Below, in pieces: positions 1 through 8,035 of a stretch of DNA of 64,000 bases. The notes below the pieces were generated by a model. The model did no database searches. It was given only the letters and a program-made list of their open reading frames with translations, and was not told where the DNA came from. The DNA is taken from the NCBI GenBank assembly GCA_018223365.1, contig JAGTTP010000001.1:1521410-1585409 (forward strand), read 5' to 3'. Position numbers and translations under genes: made by a program. How positions within the stretch are numbered: position 1 is the stretch's first letter; every line of letters begins with the position of its first letter. The stretch comes from Clostridiaceae bacterium Marseille-Q4145. GTDB lineage: Bacteria > Bacillota > Clostridia > Lachnospirales > Lachnospiraceae.

Positions 1-1
1 C

Positions 2-541
2 TATCTGCTGCCCATCTTCGAAAGCACCTATGGCTACACTGTGGAAGTCCAGTCTGCCGGTACCGGCAAGGCAATCTCTGCCGCCAAGTTCGGCAATGCC
101 GACCTGATTCTGGTCCATGCCAAGAGCCAGGAAGAAGCCTTTGTTGAAGAGGGCTTCGCCCGCACTGTAGATGGCTTCGAAGCAGAGCGCATTTCCTTCC
201 TGTATAACTATTTCGTCCTGTGCGGACCTTCTGCGGACCCTGCCGGTGTTAAGGAGGCAGCTTCCGTTCTGGATGCGTTTGCAGCCATTGCGGAGGGCGA
301 GTATCCCTTCATCTCCCGTGGCGACGGTTCCGGCACCCACACCAAGGAGCTGTCCCTGTGGCCTGAGACTCTGGGTATCACGCAGGAGGCAGAGTCCTTC
401 GCTCCCTACACGCAGTGGTACACCTCTGCAAACGCCGGTATGGGCGCATGTCTGGTGATGGCAGAGCAGATGCATGCTTACATCCTGACCGATAAGGCAA
501 CCTTCTTGACTTTCGTTGCCAACGATGGCATCATAAACTGA
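2..541 (+). CDS. tupA: Tungstate ABC transporter substrate-binding protein TupA, 5' end outside window, C-terminus short
   Basis: The reading frame is open from base 2, so the gene begins outside the window. The visible part starts LLPIFESTYGYTVEVQSAGTG and carries the family landmarks: an AKFGNADLILVHA segment, SRGDGSGTHTKE (oxyanion-binding region) and a late LTDKATF motif. Such proteins bind tungstate or molybdate outside the membrane and deliver it to TupB. In known TupA proteins roughly 60-80 further residues follow the LTDR/LTDK motif. Here the frame ends 15 codons later at TGA, so the last lobe segment is missing. No other frame downstream resembles the missing part. Codon use is richer in G/C at third positions than most of the window. 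The family call is firm; whether the protein works is uncertain. Confidence 0.8.
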   Translation, partial: YLLPIFESTYGYTVEVQSAGTGKAISAAKFGNADLILVHAKSQEEAFVEEGFARTVDGFEAERISFLYNYFVLCGPSADPAGVKEAASVLDAFAAIAEGEYPFISRGDGSGTHTKELSLWPETLGITQEAESFAPYTQWYTSANAGMGACLVMAEQMHAYILTDKATFLTFVANDGIIN

Positions 542-627
542 GGAAACTTTGGGTTCATTTGCTGCGGCTGACGCTATATGTACAGTTTCCAAAAACTTGC
601 TTTTTTGAAAAAATCTGCGTAAACTGT

Positions 628-657
628 ATCCCGTGGGGAATTTCCCCACGGGATTTT
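628..657 (+). terminator. Strong GC-rich hairpin between tupA and tupB
   Basis: A nearly perfect inverted repeat (left arm from 628, right arm ending 654) with almost no loop is followed by TTTT. It lies after the tupA stop and just before the tupB ribosome-binding site at 665-672. It probably terminates or attenuates transcription so that the binding protein is made in excess over permease and ATPase. The U tract is short, so read-through is likely. Confidence 0.6.
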
Positions 658-680
658 ACAAAAAGAAAGGAGGCTGCACC

Positions 681-1367
681 GTGGGAACGGCCCTTCAAAA
701 GGCGATTTCTCTTATCCTGTCTTCCGATGCAGAACTTCTGAACATTTTGAAAGTCACAGCGCAAATGAGCCTCAAAAGCTCTTTGCTTGCACTGCTGCTG
801 GGTGTTCCGTTGGGAATCTGGCTGGGCAATAGCAAATTCCCCGGGAGAGGGCTTCTGATTATCCTGAACCGAACGCTTATGGGGATGCCCCCTGTGGTAT
901 GCGGCCTACTGTTTTACATCCTTTTCTCCGGGGTCGGCCCTCTGCGACACATGAAGCTGCTGTTCACGGTTAAAATCATGATTCTTGCCCAGGTGGCGCT
1001 GATCACCCCCATTGTTGTGGGGGCTATGGAGACTTATGTGGCGGGAGTGTCTCCGGCGATTCGGGAAACAGCCAGGGGCTTGGGGCTGGGAAGCGGAAGG
1101 ACGTTTTTGCTGCTGTGCAATGAGTGCCAGTACTGTATCATCTCTTCCTATCTGCTGGCGTTTTCCAGATCTATTGCAGAGGTCGGGGCAGTGTCCATGG
1201 TGGGCGGTGCCATTGCCTGGAAAACGAATGTGATGACCACAGCCATTATGCAGTACACCAATCAGGGAAATTTCTCTCTGGGCATTGCCCTGGGCATGAT
1301 TCTGCTGGCGGTTTCCCTGCTGGTGAATGTTGTGATATCTCTGCTGCAAAGGAGGCTCAGCCAATGA
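681..1367 (+). CDS. tupB: Tungstate ABC transporter permease TupB
   Basis: Membrane subunit of a tungstate importer, 228 residues from GTG 681, which has an AAAGGAGG site ending 8 bases upstream. An upstream in-frame ATG at 633 lies inside the hairpin and has no ribosome-binding site, so it was rejected. Several hydrophobic segments are visible. The cytoplasmic ABC-coupling loop of the binding-protein-dependent permease family is recognisable (region AIRETARGLGLGSGRTF). The gene overlaps tupC by the ATGA arrangement, pointing to translational coupling. The tungstate assignment follows from the adjacent TupA-like gene and the compact two-gene transporter; molybdate is the alternative substrate. 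Confidence 0.85.
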   Translation: MGTALQKAISLILSSDAELLNILKVTAQMSLKSSLLALLLGVPLGIWLGNSKFPGRGLLIILNRTLMGMPPVVCGLLFYILFSGVGPLRHMKLLFTVKIMILAQVALITPIVVGAMETYVAGVSPAIRETARGLGLGSGRTFLLLCNECQYCIISSYLLAFSRSIAEVGAVSMVGGAIAWKTNVMTTAIMQYTNQGNFSLGIALGMILLAVSLLVNVVISLLQRRLSQ

Positions 1368-2011
1368 TAATTCCCGCCTTTTCCAAAACCTATGGGCAGA
1401 AAAAAGTGCTGGATTTTCCGGGAATGGAATTGCAGCCTGGAAACATATATGCGATTCTCGGAGCAAACGGAAGCGGAAAATCCACATTTTCAAAGATTCT
1501 GGCAGATGTCCTTCCGGCAGACCGGAAAATCCGCTTGGAACCAAGCATTGGCTATCTTCCCCAGAAGCCCTATGCCTTTCGTATGTCTGTCAGAAAAAAC
1601 ATCCTGCTGGGCGGCAGGGATATCCAGAAAGCGGAGTCCCTCGCGAAAGCACTGTCTCTGACAGAACTGGAACATAAACGGGCGGATCGTCTCTCCGGCG
1701 GTGAGACGGCACGCATGGCGATGGCAAGATTGATGATGGGAACATACGATGTGGTGATTCTCGATGAACCAACGGCTGCCATGGATATGGAAACCACCGC
1801 TGCCGCGGAAACTTTGATTCAGTCCTATGTGCGCCAGACCAATTGTATTTTGATTTTGGTCACCCACTCCCTGCAGCAGGCAAGGCGAATCGCTGATGAA
1901 GCGATGTTTTTTCAAAAAGGAGAAGTACTGGAGTATGGTCCTGCAGAAAGTCTGCTGTATTCCCCCACACGTGTGGAATTGAAGAGATTCCTGGAGTTTT
2001 ACGGAAACTGA
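1364..2011 (+). CDS. tupC: Tungstate ABC transporter ATP-binding protein TupC
   Basis: ATPase of the tungstate importer, 215 residues. It shows Walker A (GANGSGKST), a Q-loop (YLPQKPYAF), the signature LSGGE, Walker B (VVILDEP) and the H-switch (LVTHS). The start is the ATG that overlaps the tupB stop by four bases. It is short for an ABC ATPase, without the C-terminal regulatory domain seen in ModC, which fits TupC. The gene is followed by a clear terminator, so tupABC forms one unit. The annotation is certain at family level; the substrate is inferred from context. Confidence 0.88.
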   Translation: MIIPAFSKTYGQKKVLDFPGMELQPGNIYAILGANGSGKSTFSKILADVLPADRKIRLEPSIGYLPQKPYAFRMSVRKNILLGGRDIQKAESLAKALSLTELEHKRADRLSGGETARMAMARLMMGTYDVVILDEPTAAMDMETTAAAETLIQSYVRQTNCILILVTHSLQQARRIADEAMFFQKGEVLEYGPAESLLYSPTRVELKRFLEFYGN

Positions 2012-2021
2012 TGACACTCCG

Positions 2022-2072
2022 AAAACAGCTGTCTTCGTTGCTTTTGTGCTGAAGATGGCTGTTTTGTTCTTT
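2022..2072 (+). terminator. Intrinsic terminator after tupC
   Basis: A 15-bp stem (aaaacagctgtcttc paired with gaagatggctgtttt, including G-U pairs) is followed by TTTTGTTCTTT. It closes the tupABC unit and faces the convergent glgP gene. Confidence 0.8.
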
Positions 2073-2156
2073 ATAATAGTAGCCGCAAGCAGTGTTAACT
2101 TGGACAGGCTCACGCAATTTGATGAATGCGGGGCATCTGTCGAGACAGTGGCACTG

Positions 2157-2184
2157 CTGGAGAAGTAAAATTTTACTTCTCCAG
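2157..2184. repeat. 28-bp perfect palindrome over the glgP stop codon
   Basis: Fourteen bases on each side of the centre at 2170/2171 are exactly complementary. The palindrome includes the last codons and the TAA of glgP (minus strand). A further pair, 2132-2139 with 2182-2189, is also complementary, so alternative folds exist. It may act as the glgP 3' hairpin, but neither side has a long U tract. Confidence 0.6.
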
Positions 2185-4434
2185 ATGCCAGATATCACGA
2201 TTGTATTCAGCAATGGTACGATCACTTGAGAACATGCCGGCTTTTGCAATATTGATCAGACATTTACGGCGCCATCCCATAGGATCGCAGGCGTAATCTT
2301 TCAGAGCCTGTTCTTTTCGAACCACATATGCGTTGAAATCAGGAAGGGTCTGGAACCAGTCTTTGTGGATCAGTTCATGATACAGGCGGCTCAGATTTTC
2401 TTCATGACCTGCAGCCAGCATTTCCGGACCGGTAAGGAAGTCAATGGCACGACGGATATTTGGGTCACCTTCATACCACTGGATTGCCTGATAATCTCCG
2501 GCTGCATAGCGGTGGATAACCTGATCAGAAGTCTGCCCGAAGATATAAATATTATCTTCACCAGCCTGCTCACTGATTTCCACATTTGCACCATCCATGG
2601 TGCCGAGGGTCAGTGCACCGTTTAACATGAATTTCATGTTGCCGGTACCGGAAGCTTCTTTGGATGCCAGACTGATCTGCTCAGACAGGTCGCAGGCAGG
2701 AATCAGTTTTTCAGCGGCTGTGACATTATAATTTTCAATGAAGACAATCTGCAGCCATTTGGAAACTTCAGGATCCGCAGCAACTACTTTGGACAGCGTC
2801 AACAGAGCGTGAATAATGTCTTTTGCAATGATATAGGCAGGCGCTGCTTTTGCACCGAAAATGCTTACCAGCGGGACAGCAGGCAGATGACCGGCTTTGA
2901 TTTCATAATAAGTATGAATCAGATAGAGCAGATTCAGCTGCTGACGTTTGTATTCATGCAGACGTTTGGACTGAATATCAAATACAGCATTGGTATTTAA
3001 AACAACATTCTGGGTACGAAGAAGCCAGTCTGCAAGAGCTTCTTTATTTGCCTTCTTCACATCCGTTAATTCATTGAGAACCGCAGTATCATCTGCAAAA
3101 TTCATCAATTTTTCCAGCTTGGAAGCATCTTTCCGGAAACCGGATCCGATATGTTTTTCCAGTACAGCAGTAAGTCTGGGATCACACTCTAACAGCCAGC
3201 GGCGGAAAGTAATGCCGTTGGTTTTGTTGTTAAATTTTTCAGGATAAAGCTCATAAAAACCATGCAGCTCAGAATTTTTCAAAATTTCTGTATGGAGAGC
3301 TGCCACACCATTGGTAGAATGGGTAAAATGGATATCCATGTGTGCCATATGGACAAGATCGTCAGTGTCAATGACAGCAAGCGTCTCATCTTCTGTGCGG
3401 GTGCGTGCAAGTTTATCCAGTTTTTCGATAATCGGCATCAACTGCGGGACAATGGAATCCAGGTAAGCACGCGGCCATTTTTCCAGTGCTTCTGCCAGAA
3501 TTGTGTGGTTGGTGTAGGCACAGGTTTTTGTCACAATGTCGACTGCTTCTTCAAATGCAATTCCTTTTTCTTCAAGAAGGCGGATGAGCTCCGGGATCAC
3601 CATGCTCGGATGGGTATCATTAATCTGGATTGCAGCATAATCTGCCAGATCATGATAATTACAGCCGCGTGCTGCACTTTCTGCGAGAATCAGCTGGGCT
3701 CCGGCAGAAACCATCAGATACTGCTGGAAGACGCGAAGACGCCGGCCGGCCTCATCAGAATCATCCGGATAGAGGAAAAGGGTCAGATTCTTGGCAATTT
3801 CTGTTTTATCAAAGGAAATACCCTCTTTAACAATTGTCTCATCGATGGTATCCAGGTCGAAAAGGTTCAGCGTGTTGGTACGACCCTCGTAGCCGGTAAC
3901 TGCCAGTTTGTACAGGCGGGCAGTATAAATTTTTCCAGCCAGCTCAACCGGGTAAGTAATATCGGTTTTTTCAGCCCAGCTGTGGGCGGTCAGCCACGGA
4001 TCTGGTTTCTCGTTCTGAAGTCCGTTTTCGAAAGACTGATGGAACAGACCAAAATGATACCGCAGACCGACACCGTCTCCAGGCAGATTTAAGGTCGCCA
4101 GAGAATCCAGGAAGCAGGCTGCCAGACGTCCGAGGCCGCCGTTTCCAAGGGACGGTTCCGGCTCGACTTCTTCAATGTCGGACAGATTCTTGCCGGCAGC
4201 AGCCAGAGCATCGCGGGCTTCCTCGTACAGACCAAGGTTGATCAGGTTGTTGGATAACAGTTTTCCAATCAGAAATTCTGCACTGATATAGTACAGCTTC
4301 CTTCCGGTAACAGGCTGGATGCGGTCAGCACTTTTCTGACGCACAATTTCGAGAAGTGCCAGATACAGTTCCTGATTACTGCAATCGGACAAAGATTTTT
4401 TGGTAATGTTTTGTAATGTTTCAGTGAAATTCAT
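2173..4434 (-). CDS. glgP: Glycogen/alpha-glucan phosphorylase
   Basis: Phosphorolysis of storage alpha-1,4-glucan to glucose-1-phosphate in the cytoplasm, using pyridoxal phosphate. The product has 753 residues, near the usual length of the compact bacterial family. Diagnostic segments are EPSLGNGGLGRLAACFLDSL near residue 100, NDTHPSM in the middle, the central HEYKRQQLN region and the PLP-lysine region EASGTGNMKFMLNGALT. The start ATG at 4434 follows a clean AGGAGG. It is transcribed away from the AraC-type regulator; the 123-bp divergent space holds direct repeats resembling that regulator's likely sites, so co-regulation is possible but unproven. Confidence 0.95.
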   Translation of the reverse strand: MNFTETLQNITKKSLSDCSNQELYLALLEIVRQKSADRIQPVTGRKLYYISAEFLIGKLLSNNLINLGLYEEARDALAAAGKNLSDIEEVEPEPSLGNGGLGRLAACFLDSLATLNLPGDGVGLRYHFGLFHQSFENGLQNEKPDPWLTAHSWAEKTDITYPVELAGKIYTARLYKLAVTGYEGRTNTLNLFDLDTIDETIVKEGISFDKTEIAKNLTLFLYPDDSDEAGRRLRVFQQYLMVSAGAQLILAESAARGCNYHDLADYAAIQINDTHPSMVIPELIRLLEEKGIAFEEAVDIVTKTCAYTNHTILAEALEKWPRAYLDSIVPQLMPIIEKLDKLARTRTEDETLAVIDTDDLVHMAHMDIHFTHSTNGVAALHTEILKNSELHGFYELYPEKFNNKTNGITFRRWLLECDPRLTAVLEKHIGSGFRKDASKLEKLMNFADDTAVLNELTDVKKANKEALADWLLRTQNVVLNTNAVFDIQSKRLHEYKRQQLNLLYLIHTYYEIKAGHLPAVPLVSIFGAKAAPAYIIAKDIIHALLTLSKVVAADPEVSKWLQIVFIENYNVTAAEKLIPACDLSEQISLASKEASGTGNMKFMLNGALTLGTMDGANVEISEQAGEDNIYIFGQTSDQVIHRYAAGDYQAIQWYEGDPNIRRAIDFLTGPEMLAAGHEENLSRLYHELIHKDWFQTLPDFNAYVVRKEQALKDYACDPMGWRRKCLINIAKAGMFSSDRTIAEYNRDIWHLEK

Positions 4435-4497
4435 AAAAACCTCCTTAATATGAAAACACGATTAATACCTATGTCTTAGATATATCACACAAAACGA

Positions 4498-4533
4498 GCA
4501 AAATCTTATACAAAGAGCGCAAAATATGATACA
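4498..4533 (+). promoter_or_regulatory. Candidate AraC-type operator: 15-bp direct repeats 21 bp apart
   Basis: GCAAAATCTTATACA (4498-4512) and GCAAAATATGATACA (4519-4533) match at 13 of 15 positions and are spaced exactly two helical turns apart. The second copy overlaps a TACAAT -10-like hexamer (4530-4535) in front of the regulator gene. A very similar motif occurs upstream of the next operon at 5446. AraC-family activators typically bind such paired direct repeats; binding here is inferred. Confidence 0.5.
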
Positions 4534-4557
4534 ATTCTATCATTAAGGAGGAAAAAT

Positions 4558-5415
4558 ATGAAGAATCCACTTTCATTGCAGGAAAAGAAAAAACATGGGG
4601 AGATACGTTTCCCGTTTAATATTTATCCATGCACGATTCCGGGGGATTTTCCGCAGGTGGCACTGCACTGGCACGACAGTATGGAACTTGTTTTTGTGAA
4701 AAGAGGACATGGATTTATCCAGATGGGGGTTACGGTCTGCCGGGCACAGGAAGGAGATATTTTTATTTTTTCGCCTGGAACGCTGCATGCATTCCGCCAG
4801 GAAAAGGGAAGTTCTATGGAGTATGAGAACATTATTTTCGATCTTGAACTTCTGGGAGGAGCCGGAGATCTCTGTGCGGAAAAATATCTGCTTCCTCTGC
4901 AGAGCGGTCGATTGGAGCTTTCCGGAATTTTGAATAAGAAGGATGGATGTTATCAGGAGGCAGCGGCCTGTCTGCGTGAGGCAGAGGATGCCAATCGGAC
5001 AAAGCTGCCGGGATATGAACTCCTGATCAAAGGAGCATTATTTCGGTTTCTGGCAATTCTTATGGCACAGGGAAAACAGCTTCCCTCGTCGGAAACAGCA
5101 GATACGATGCGTCTGAAACAGGTCCTGCAGTGGATTTCCGTGCACTATGGAACGAAGCTGCACGTGGCTGATGCTGCCAACATCTGCCAGTGCAGTTCCA
5201 GTCATTTTATGCGGTGGTTTAAAAAGATGACTGGCCAGAGATTTACGGCTTTTCTCAATGAATATCGTCTGAACGCAGCAGCGGAAGCGCTGCGTACGAC
5301 GGAAGATACCATATTGTCCATTTCGGAACAGTGCGGCTTTGATAATCTGTCATATTTCAATCGTGCATTTAAAACCCGATATCTGATGACACCCCGTGAA
5401 TACCGACGGAAATGA
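4558..5415 (+). CDS. AraC-family transcriptional regulator with cupin sensor domain
   Basis: A 285-residue DNA-binding regulator. Residues about 15-110 form a cupin-like sugar-binding or effector domain (HWHDSMELVFVKRG, then GDIFIFSPGTLHAF). Residues about 185-285 hold the two helix-turn-helix motifs of the AraC/XylS family, ending SYFNRAFKTRYLMTPREYRR. The start ATG has AAGGAGG 7 bases upstream. It is divergent from glgP and 177 bp ahead of the hypothetical-cstA unit. Matching direct repeats in both flanking spacers suggest autoregulation and control of the cstA unit. The effector is unknown; a sugar or carbon-status signal is plausible given the neighbours. Confidence 0.88.
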   Translation: MKNPLSLQEKKKHGEIRFPFNIYPCTIPGDFPQVALHWHDSMELVFVKRGHGFIQMGVTVCRAQEGDIFIFSPGTLHAFRQEKGSSMEYENIIFDLELLGGAGDLCAEKYLLPLQSGRLELSGILNKKDGCYQEAAACLREAEDANRTKLPGYELLIKGALFRFLAILMAQGKQLPSSETADTMRLKQVLQWISVHYGTKLHVADAANICQCSSSHFMRWFKKMTGQRFTAFLNEYRLNAAAEALRTTEDTILSISEQCGFDNLSYFNRAFKTRYLMTPREYRRK

Positions 5416-5445
5416 TAATGTAGAAAATAAGGACTATAAATTTTT

Positions 5446-5483
5446 GGCAAAAATCTTGTGCAGACACATAAAAAACTTGCACA
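5446..5483 (+). promoter_or_regulatory. Second candidate AraC-type operator upstream of the cstA unit
   Basis: GCAAAAATCTTGTGCA (5447-5462) closely matches the repeat at 4498, and a related AAAAAACTTGCACA copy follows 21 bp on (the CTTG cores start at 5455 and 5476). The second copy overlaps the -35 hexamer, the usual geometry for AraC-type activation. Confidence 0.5.
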
Positions 5484-5505
5484 TTTATGTACGAAGGATT
5501 ATAAT
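5477..5505 (+). promoter_or_regulatory. Sigma-70-type promoter for 5593-cstA
   Basis: TTGCAC (5477-5482), a 17-bp spacer and a perfect TATAAT (5500-5505), about 88 bp ahead of the hypothetical gene that is translationally coupled to cstA. Confidence 0.7.
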
Positions 5506-5592
5506 GTATGAAGTTTTTATAAACTTTATAAAGAAATTATACATTTCAGGCAGATATGTTTGATTAGATAGAAACAGATTGGAAGAAACGGA

Positions 5593-6126
5593 ATGCAGTA
5601 TACAAGAGAGTCAGCAATCGAGCGGTTACTGAAAAACTATGGGCCATATTATAATATTCATATGATCGAAGATGATCAGACCCCGATCACAGCCCGCTGT
5701 GATTTTTTTGAGCATTCCGGTCAGTATGTAATCTCCAAAAAAGCAGAATTATGGTCTGCGGAAAATGAGGAATTTCTCTATCTGCTGAACATTCCCCATC
5801 TGACACTGCCGCTTTTTGAGCAGTGGAGAGATTACATCCATGAGGATGGCATGAAACGGATTCATGTGGGTCCGGGACATATGGCCTCCTATATTACGGC
5901 AGTCTTTGTGTGCGATACCTGTGATGAGGATGCGCTGAAGGCACTGAAAAAATGCCGTATTTACAAAAGTTTTCATTTTTCACTGCATGGCTGGATGAAT
6001 TTTCATGCAGCGCTGGTGCGTGTGGCAGACTGCCGTATTGATGCTAACCGCAGCGGTCATCATGTAGCGAAAATTTTGAAAAAAGTACTATATTCGCAAA
6101 CACGGAAGGGAGTAAGTAAACAATGA
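5593..6126 (+). CDS. Conserved-looking hypothetical protein coupled to cstA
   Basis: A 177-residue protein of unknown function. No signal peptide or membrane segment is visible; the sequence is soluble-like with many Tyr, His and Cys residues (for example HVGPGHMASY near residue 95 and a VCDTCDEDALKALKKC stretch after residue 115). The ATG lies shortly after GGAAGAAACGG. Its TGA overlaps the ATG of the following cstA gene (ATGA), so the two are co-translated. The location suggests an accessory or regulatory role for the transporter, but no family was recognised and no function is assigned. Confidence 0.8.
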   Translation: MQYTRESAIERLLKNYGPYYNIHMIEDDQTPITARCDFFEHSGQYVISKKAELWSAENEEFLYLLNIPHLTLPLFEQWRDYIHEDGMKRIHVGPGHMASYITAVFVCDTCDEDALKALKKCRIYKSFHFSLHGWMNFHAALVRVADCRIDANRSGHHVAKILKKVLYSQTRKGVSKQ

Positions 6127-7850
6127 ATTCATTAGTACTTCTCATCATCTGCGTCGCTATCCTGGTAGCTGGATACGTCTGTTACGGCGGCTGGCTGTGC
6201 AAACAGTGGGGCGTAGGTGAAAACAAAACGGAAACACCGGCTCATACCATGGAAGATGGTGTTGACTACGTACCGGCAAAAGCTCCGGTTCTGATGGGAC
6301 ATCATTTCTCATCCATCGCAGGTGCAGGCCCGATTACCGGACCGATTGGAGCAGCCATGTTCGGATGGCTTCCTGTAACTCTTTGGATCCTTGTTGGAGG
6401 TATCTTCTTCGGCGGCGTGCATGACTTTGGTGCACTGTTCGCATCTGTCCGCAATAAAGGACAGTCCATCGGAGAGATCATTTCCGCTAATATGAGCAAA
6501 CGTGCAAAACAGCTGTTTATCATCTTCTCTTATCTGACGCTGATCCTGGTAGTAGCAGCCTTTGCTTCTATCGTAGCATCTACTTTCGGTGCTGTTTATG
6601 ATGAGAGTGGAGCTCTTGATATGGCTAAATCTGCTACTCCGGCTACGGTAGCAATGATTTCCATTCTGTTCATTTTCATTGCTATCGTATTTGGTTTCTG
6701 CGTATATCGCCGTAATATGCCGATGAGTATCGCATCTGTAGTAGGTGTACTTGCAATCGTTGTTATTATGGCAATTGGTATGAATTTCCATCCGCTGTAT
6801 CTGTCTACCAAGACCTGGATGTGGATTGTAGGTCTTTACATTGCAATCGCCTCTGTAACACCGGTATGGATTCTGCTTCAGCCGCGTGATTACCTGAGTT
6901 CTTTCCTGCTGTACGCTATGCTTGCAGTAGCAGCTTTTGGTGTTATTGTTGCTCATCCGACCTTTGACAGCACGTTCCCGGCAGTAACAAGCTTTGCAGT
7001 AGACAATGGAAACGGTATCCAGTTCATGTTCCCGGTACTGTTTACAACTGTAGCATGTGGTGCAATCTCCGGATTCCATTCACTGGTATCATCAGGAACC
7101 ACTTCCAAACAGCTGGACAAAGAGACGGATGCAAAACCGATCGCTTACGGCGGAATGCTTCTGGAGTGCGTACTTGCAGTACTGACCCTGTGTGCAATCG
7201 GATATGCTTACAAATGGAATGCAGCTAACCCGGACAACGCGCTGGTTGGTGCAACTGCTATCTTCGGTGGTGGTATTGCTCATATGATCGATGACATCAT
7301 TCCGGGAAGCTACAGCATTCTGAACTCTTTACTGGTACTGACTTACTCTGCATTCTGTCTGACCTCTCTGGATACTGCAACCCGTCTTGCACGTTTCATG
7401 TTCCAGGAGTTCTGGCTGGAGCCGGGTGAAACTGCTGCAGATGTAAAAGAAGGCTGGAAGAAAGTGATGGTTAATCCGTACTTTGCAACCATCCTGACGG
7501 TTGTTCTTGGTATCCTGCTTGGTATGAACGGATACGGTAAGATCTGGGGTCTGTTCGGAGCTGCAAACCAGCTGCTTGCAGGTATCGGTCTTCTGGCTGT
7601 TGCTACCTGGCTTGGCAACCTTGGAAAGAACAATAAGATGTTCCTGCTTCCGATGGGATTCATGATCATCGTTACCATCTCTTCCCTGTGTCTGACTGTA
7701 AAGAATCAGGTTGGTATGATCATGGCTGGCGGAGCAGACTGGGGTCCCTGGGCACAGTCCATTCTTGGAGTTCTGCTGATCGTCCTTGCTATTGTCCTTG
7801 TTATTGAGGGTGTTCAGACTCTGAAAAACCCGAAAAAAGCAAACGCTTAA
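6123..7850 (+). CDS. cstA: Carbon starvation protein A family transporter (copy 1)
   Basis: A 575-residue polytopic inner-membrane protein of the CstA family, which imports peptides and/or pyruvate in studied bacteria. The N-terminus (GYVCYGGWLCKQWGV), HHFSSIAGAGPITGP near residue 60 and the SGFHSLVSSGTTSKQ motif near residue 320 are family hallmarks. Some 14-16 hydrophobic segments are visible. It overlaps the upstream unknown gene by four bases and is closed by the terminator at 7893. It is about 60 percent identical by eye to the second copy at 8387. The substrate cannot be decided from sequence. Confidence 0.92.
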   Translation: MNSLVLLIICVAILVAGYVCYGGWLCKQWGVGENKTETPAHTMEDGVDYVPAKAPVLMGHHFSSIAGAGPITGPIGAAMFGWLPVTLWILVGGIFFGGVHDFGALFASVRNKGQSIGEIISANMSKRAKQLFIIFSYLTLILVVAAFASIVASTFGAVYDESGALDMAKSATPATVAMISILFIFIAIVFGFCVYRRNMPMSIASVVGVLAIVVIMAIGMNFHPLYLSTKTWMWIVGLYIAIASVTPVWILLQPRDYLSSFLLYAMLAVAAFGVIVAHPTFDSTFPAVTSFAVDNGNGIQFMFPVLFTTVACGAISGFHSLVSSGTTSKQLDKETDAKPIAYGGMLLECVLAVLTLCAIGYAYKWNAANPDNALVGATAIFGGGIAHMIDDIIPGSYSILNSLLVLTYSAFCLTSLDTATRLARFMFQEFWLEPGETAADVKEGWKKVMVNPYFATILTVVLGILLGMNGYGKIWGLFGAANQLLAGIGLLAVATWLGNLGKNNKMFLLPMGFMIIVTISSLCLTVKNQVGMIMAGGADWGPWAQSILGVLLIVLAIVLVIEGVQTLKNPKKANA

Positions 7851-7892
7851 TCAACAGGGATTTAGCAAACATATTGAAATACGGCATGAAAT

Positions 7893-7918
7893 GAGGCGTC
7901 CTTCGGGGCGCCTTTTTC
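7893..7918 (+). terminator. Intrinsic terminator after cstA copy 1
   Basis: Stem AGGCGTCC / GGGCGCCT capped by a stable TTCG tetraloop, followed by TTTTT. Confidence 0.85.
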
Positions 7919-8001
7919 GATGAATAAAAGGAAACATATTAATGAAAAAAATTCATGTTTTATTTCATAAACAAAAAATATTTTCTCATTTTCAAAAAAT
8001 G

Positions 8002-8029
8002 TTGACATTTGAAAAAAGCGGACTATAAT
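8002..8029 (+). promoter_or_regulatory. Promoter of the T-box-cstA unit
   Basis: Perfect TTGACA (8002-8007), 16-bp spacer, perfect TATAAT (8024-8029). Transcription would start near 8036, at the head of the T-box leader. Confidence 0.8.
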
Positions 8030-8035
8030 CATAAG

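Noticed and set aside
3262..4092. 276-codon frame antisense to glgP
   Set aside because: Shadow; amino-acid composition is atypical and glgP is intact.
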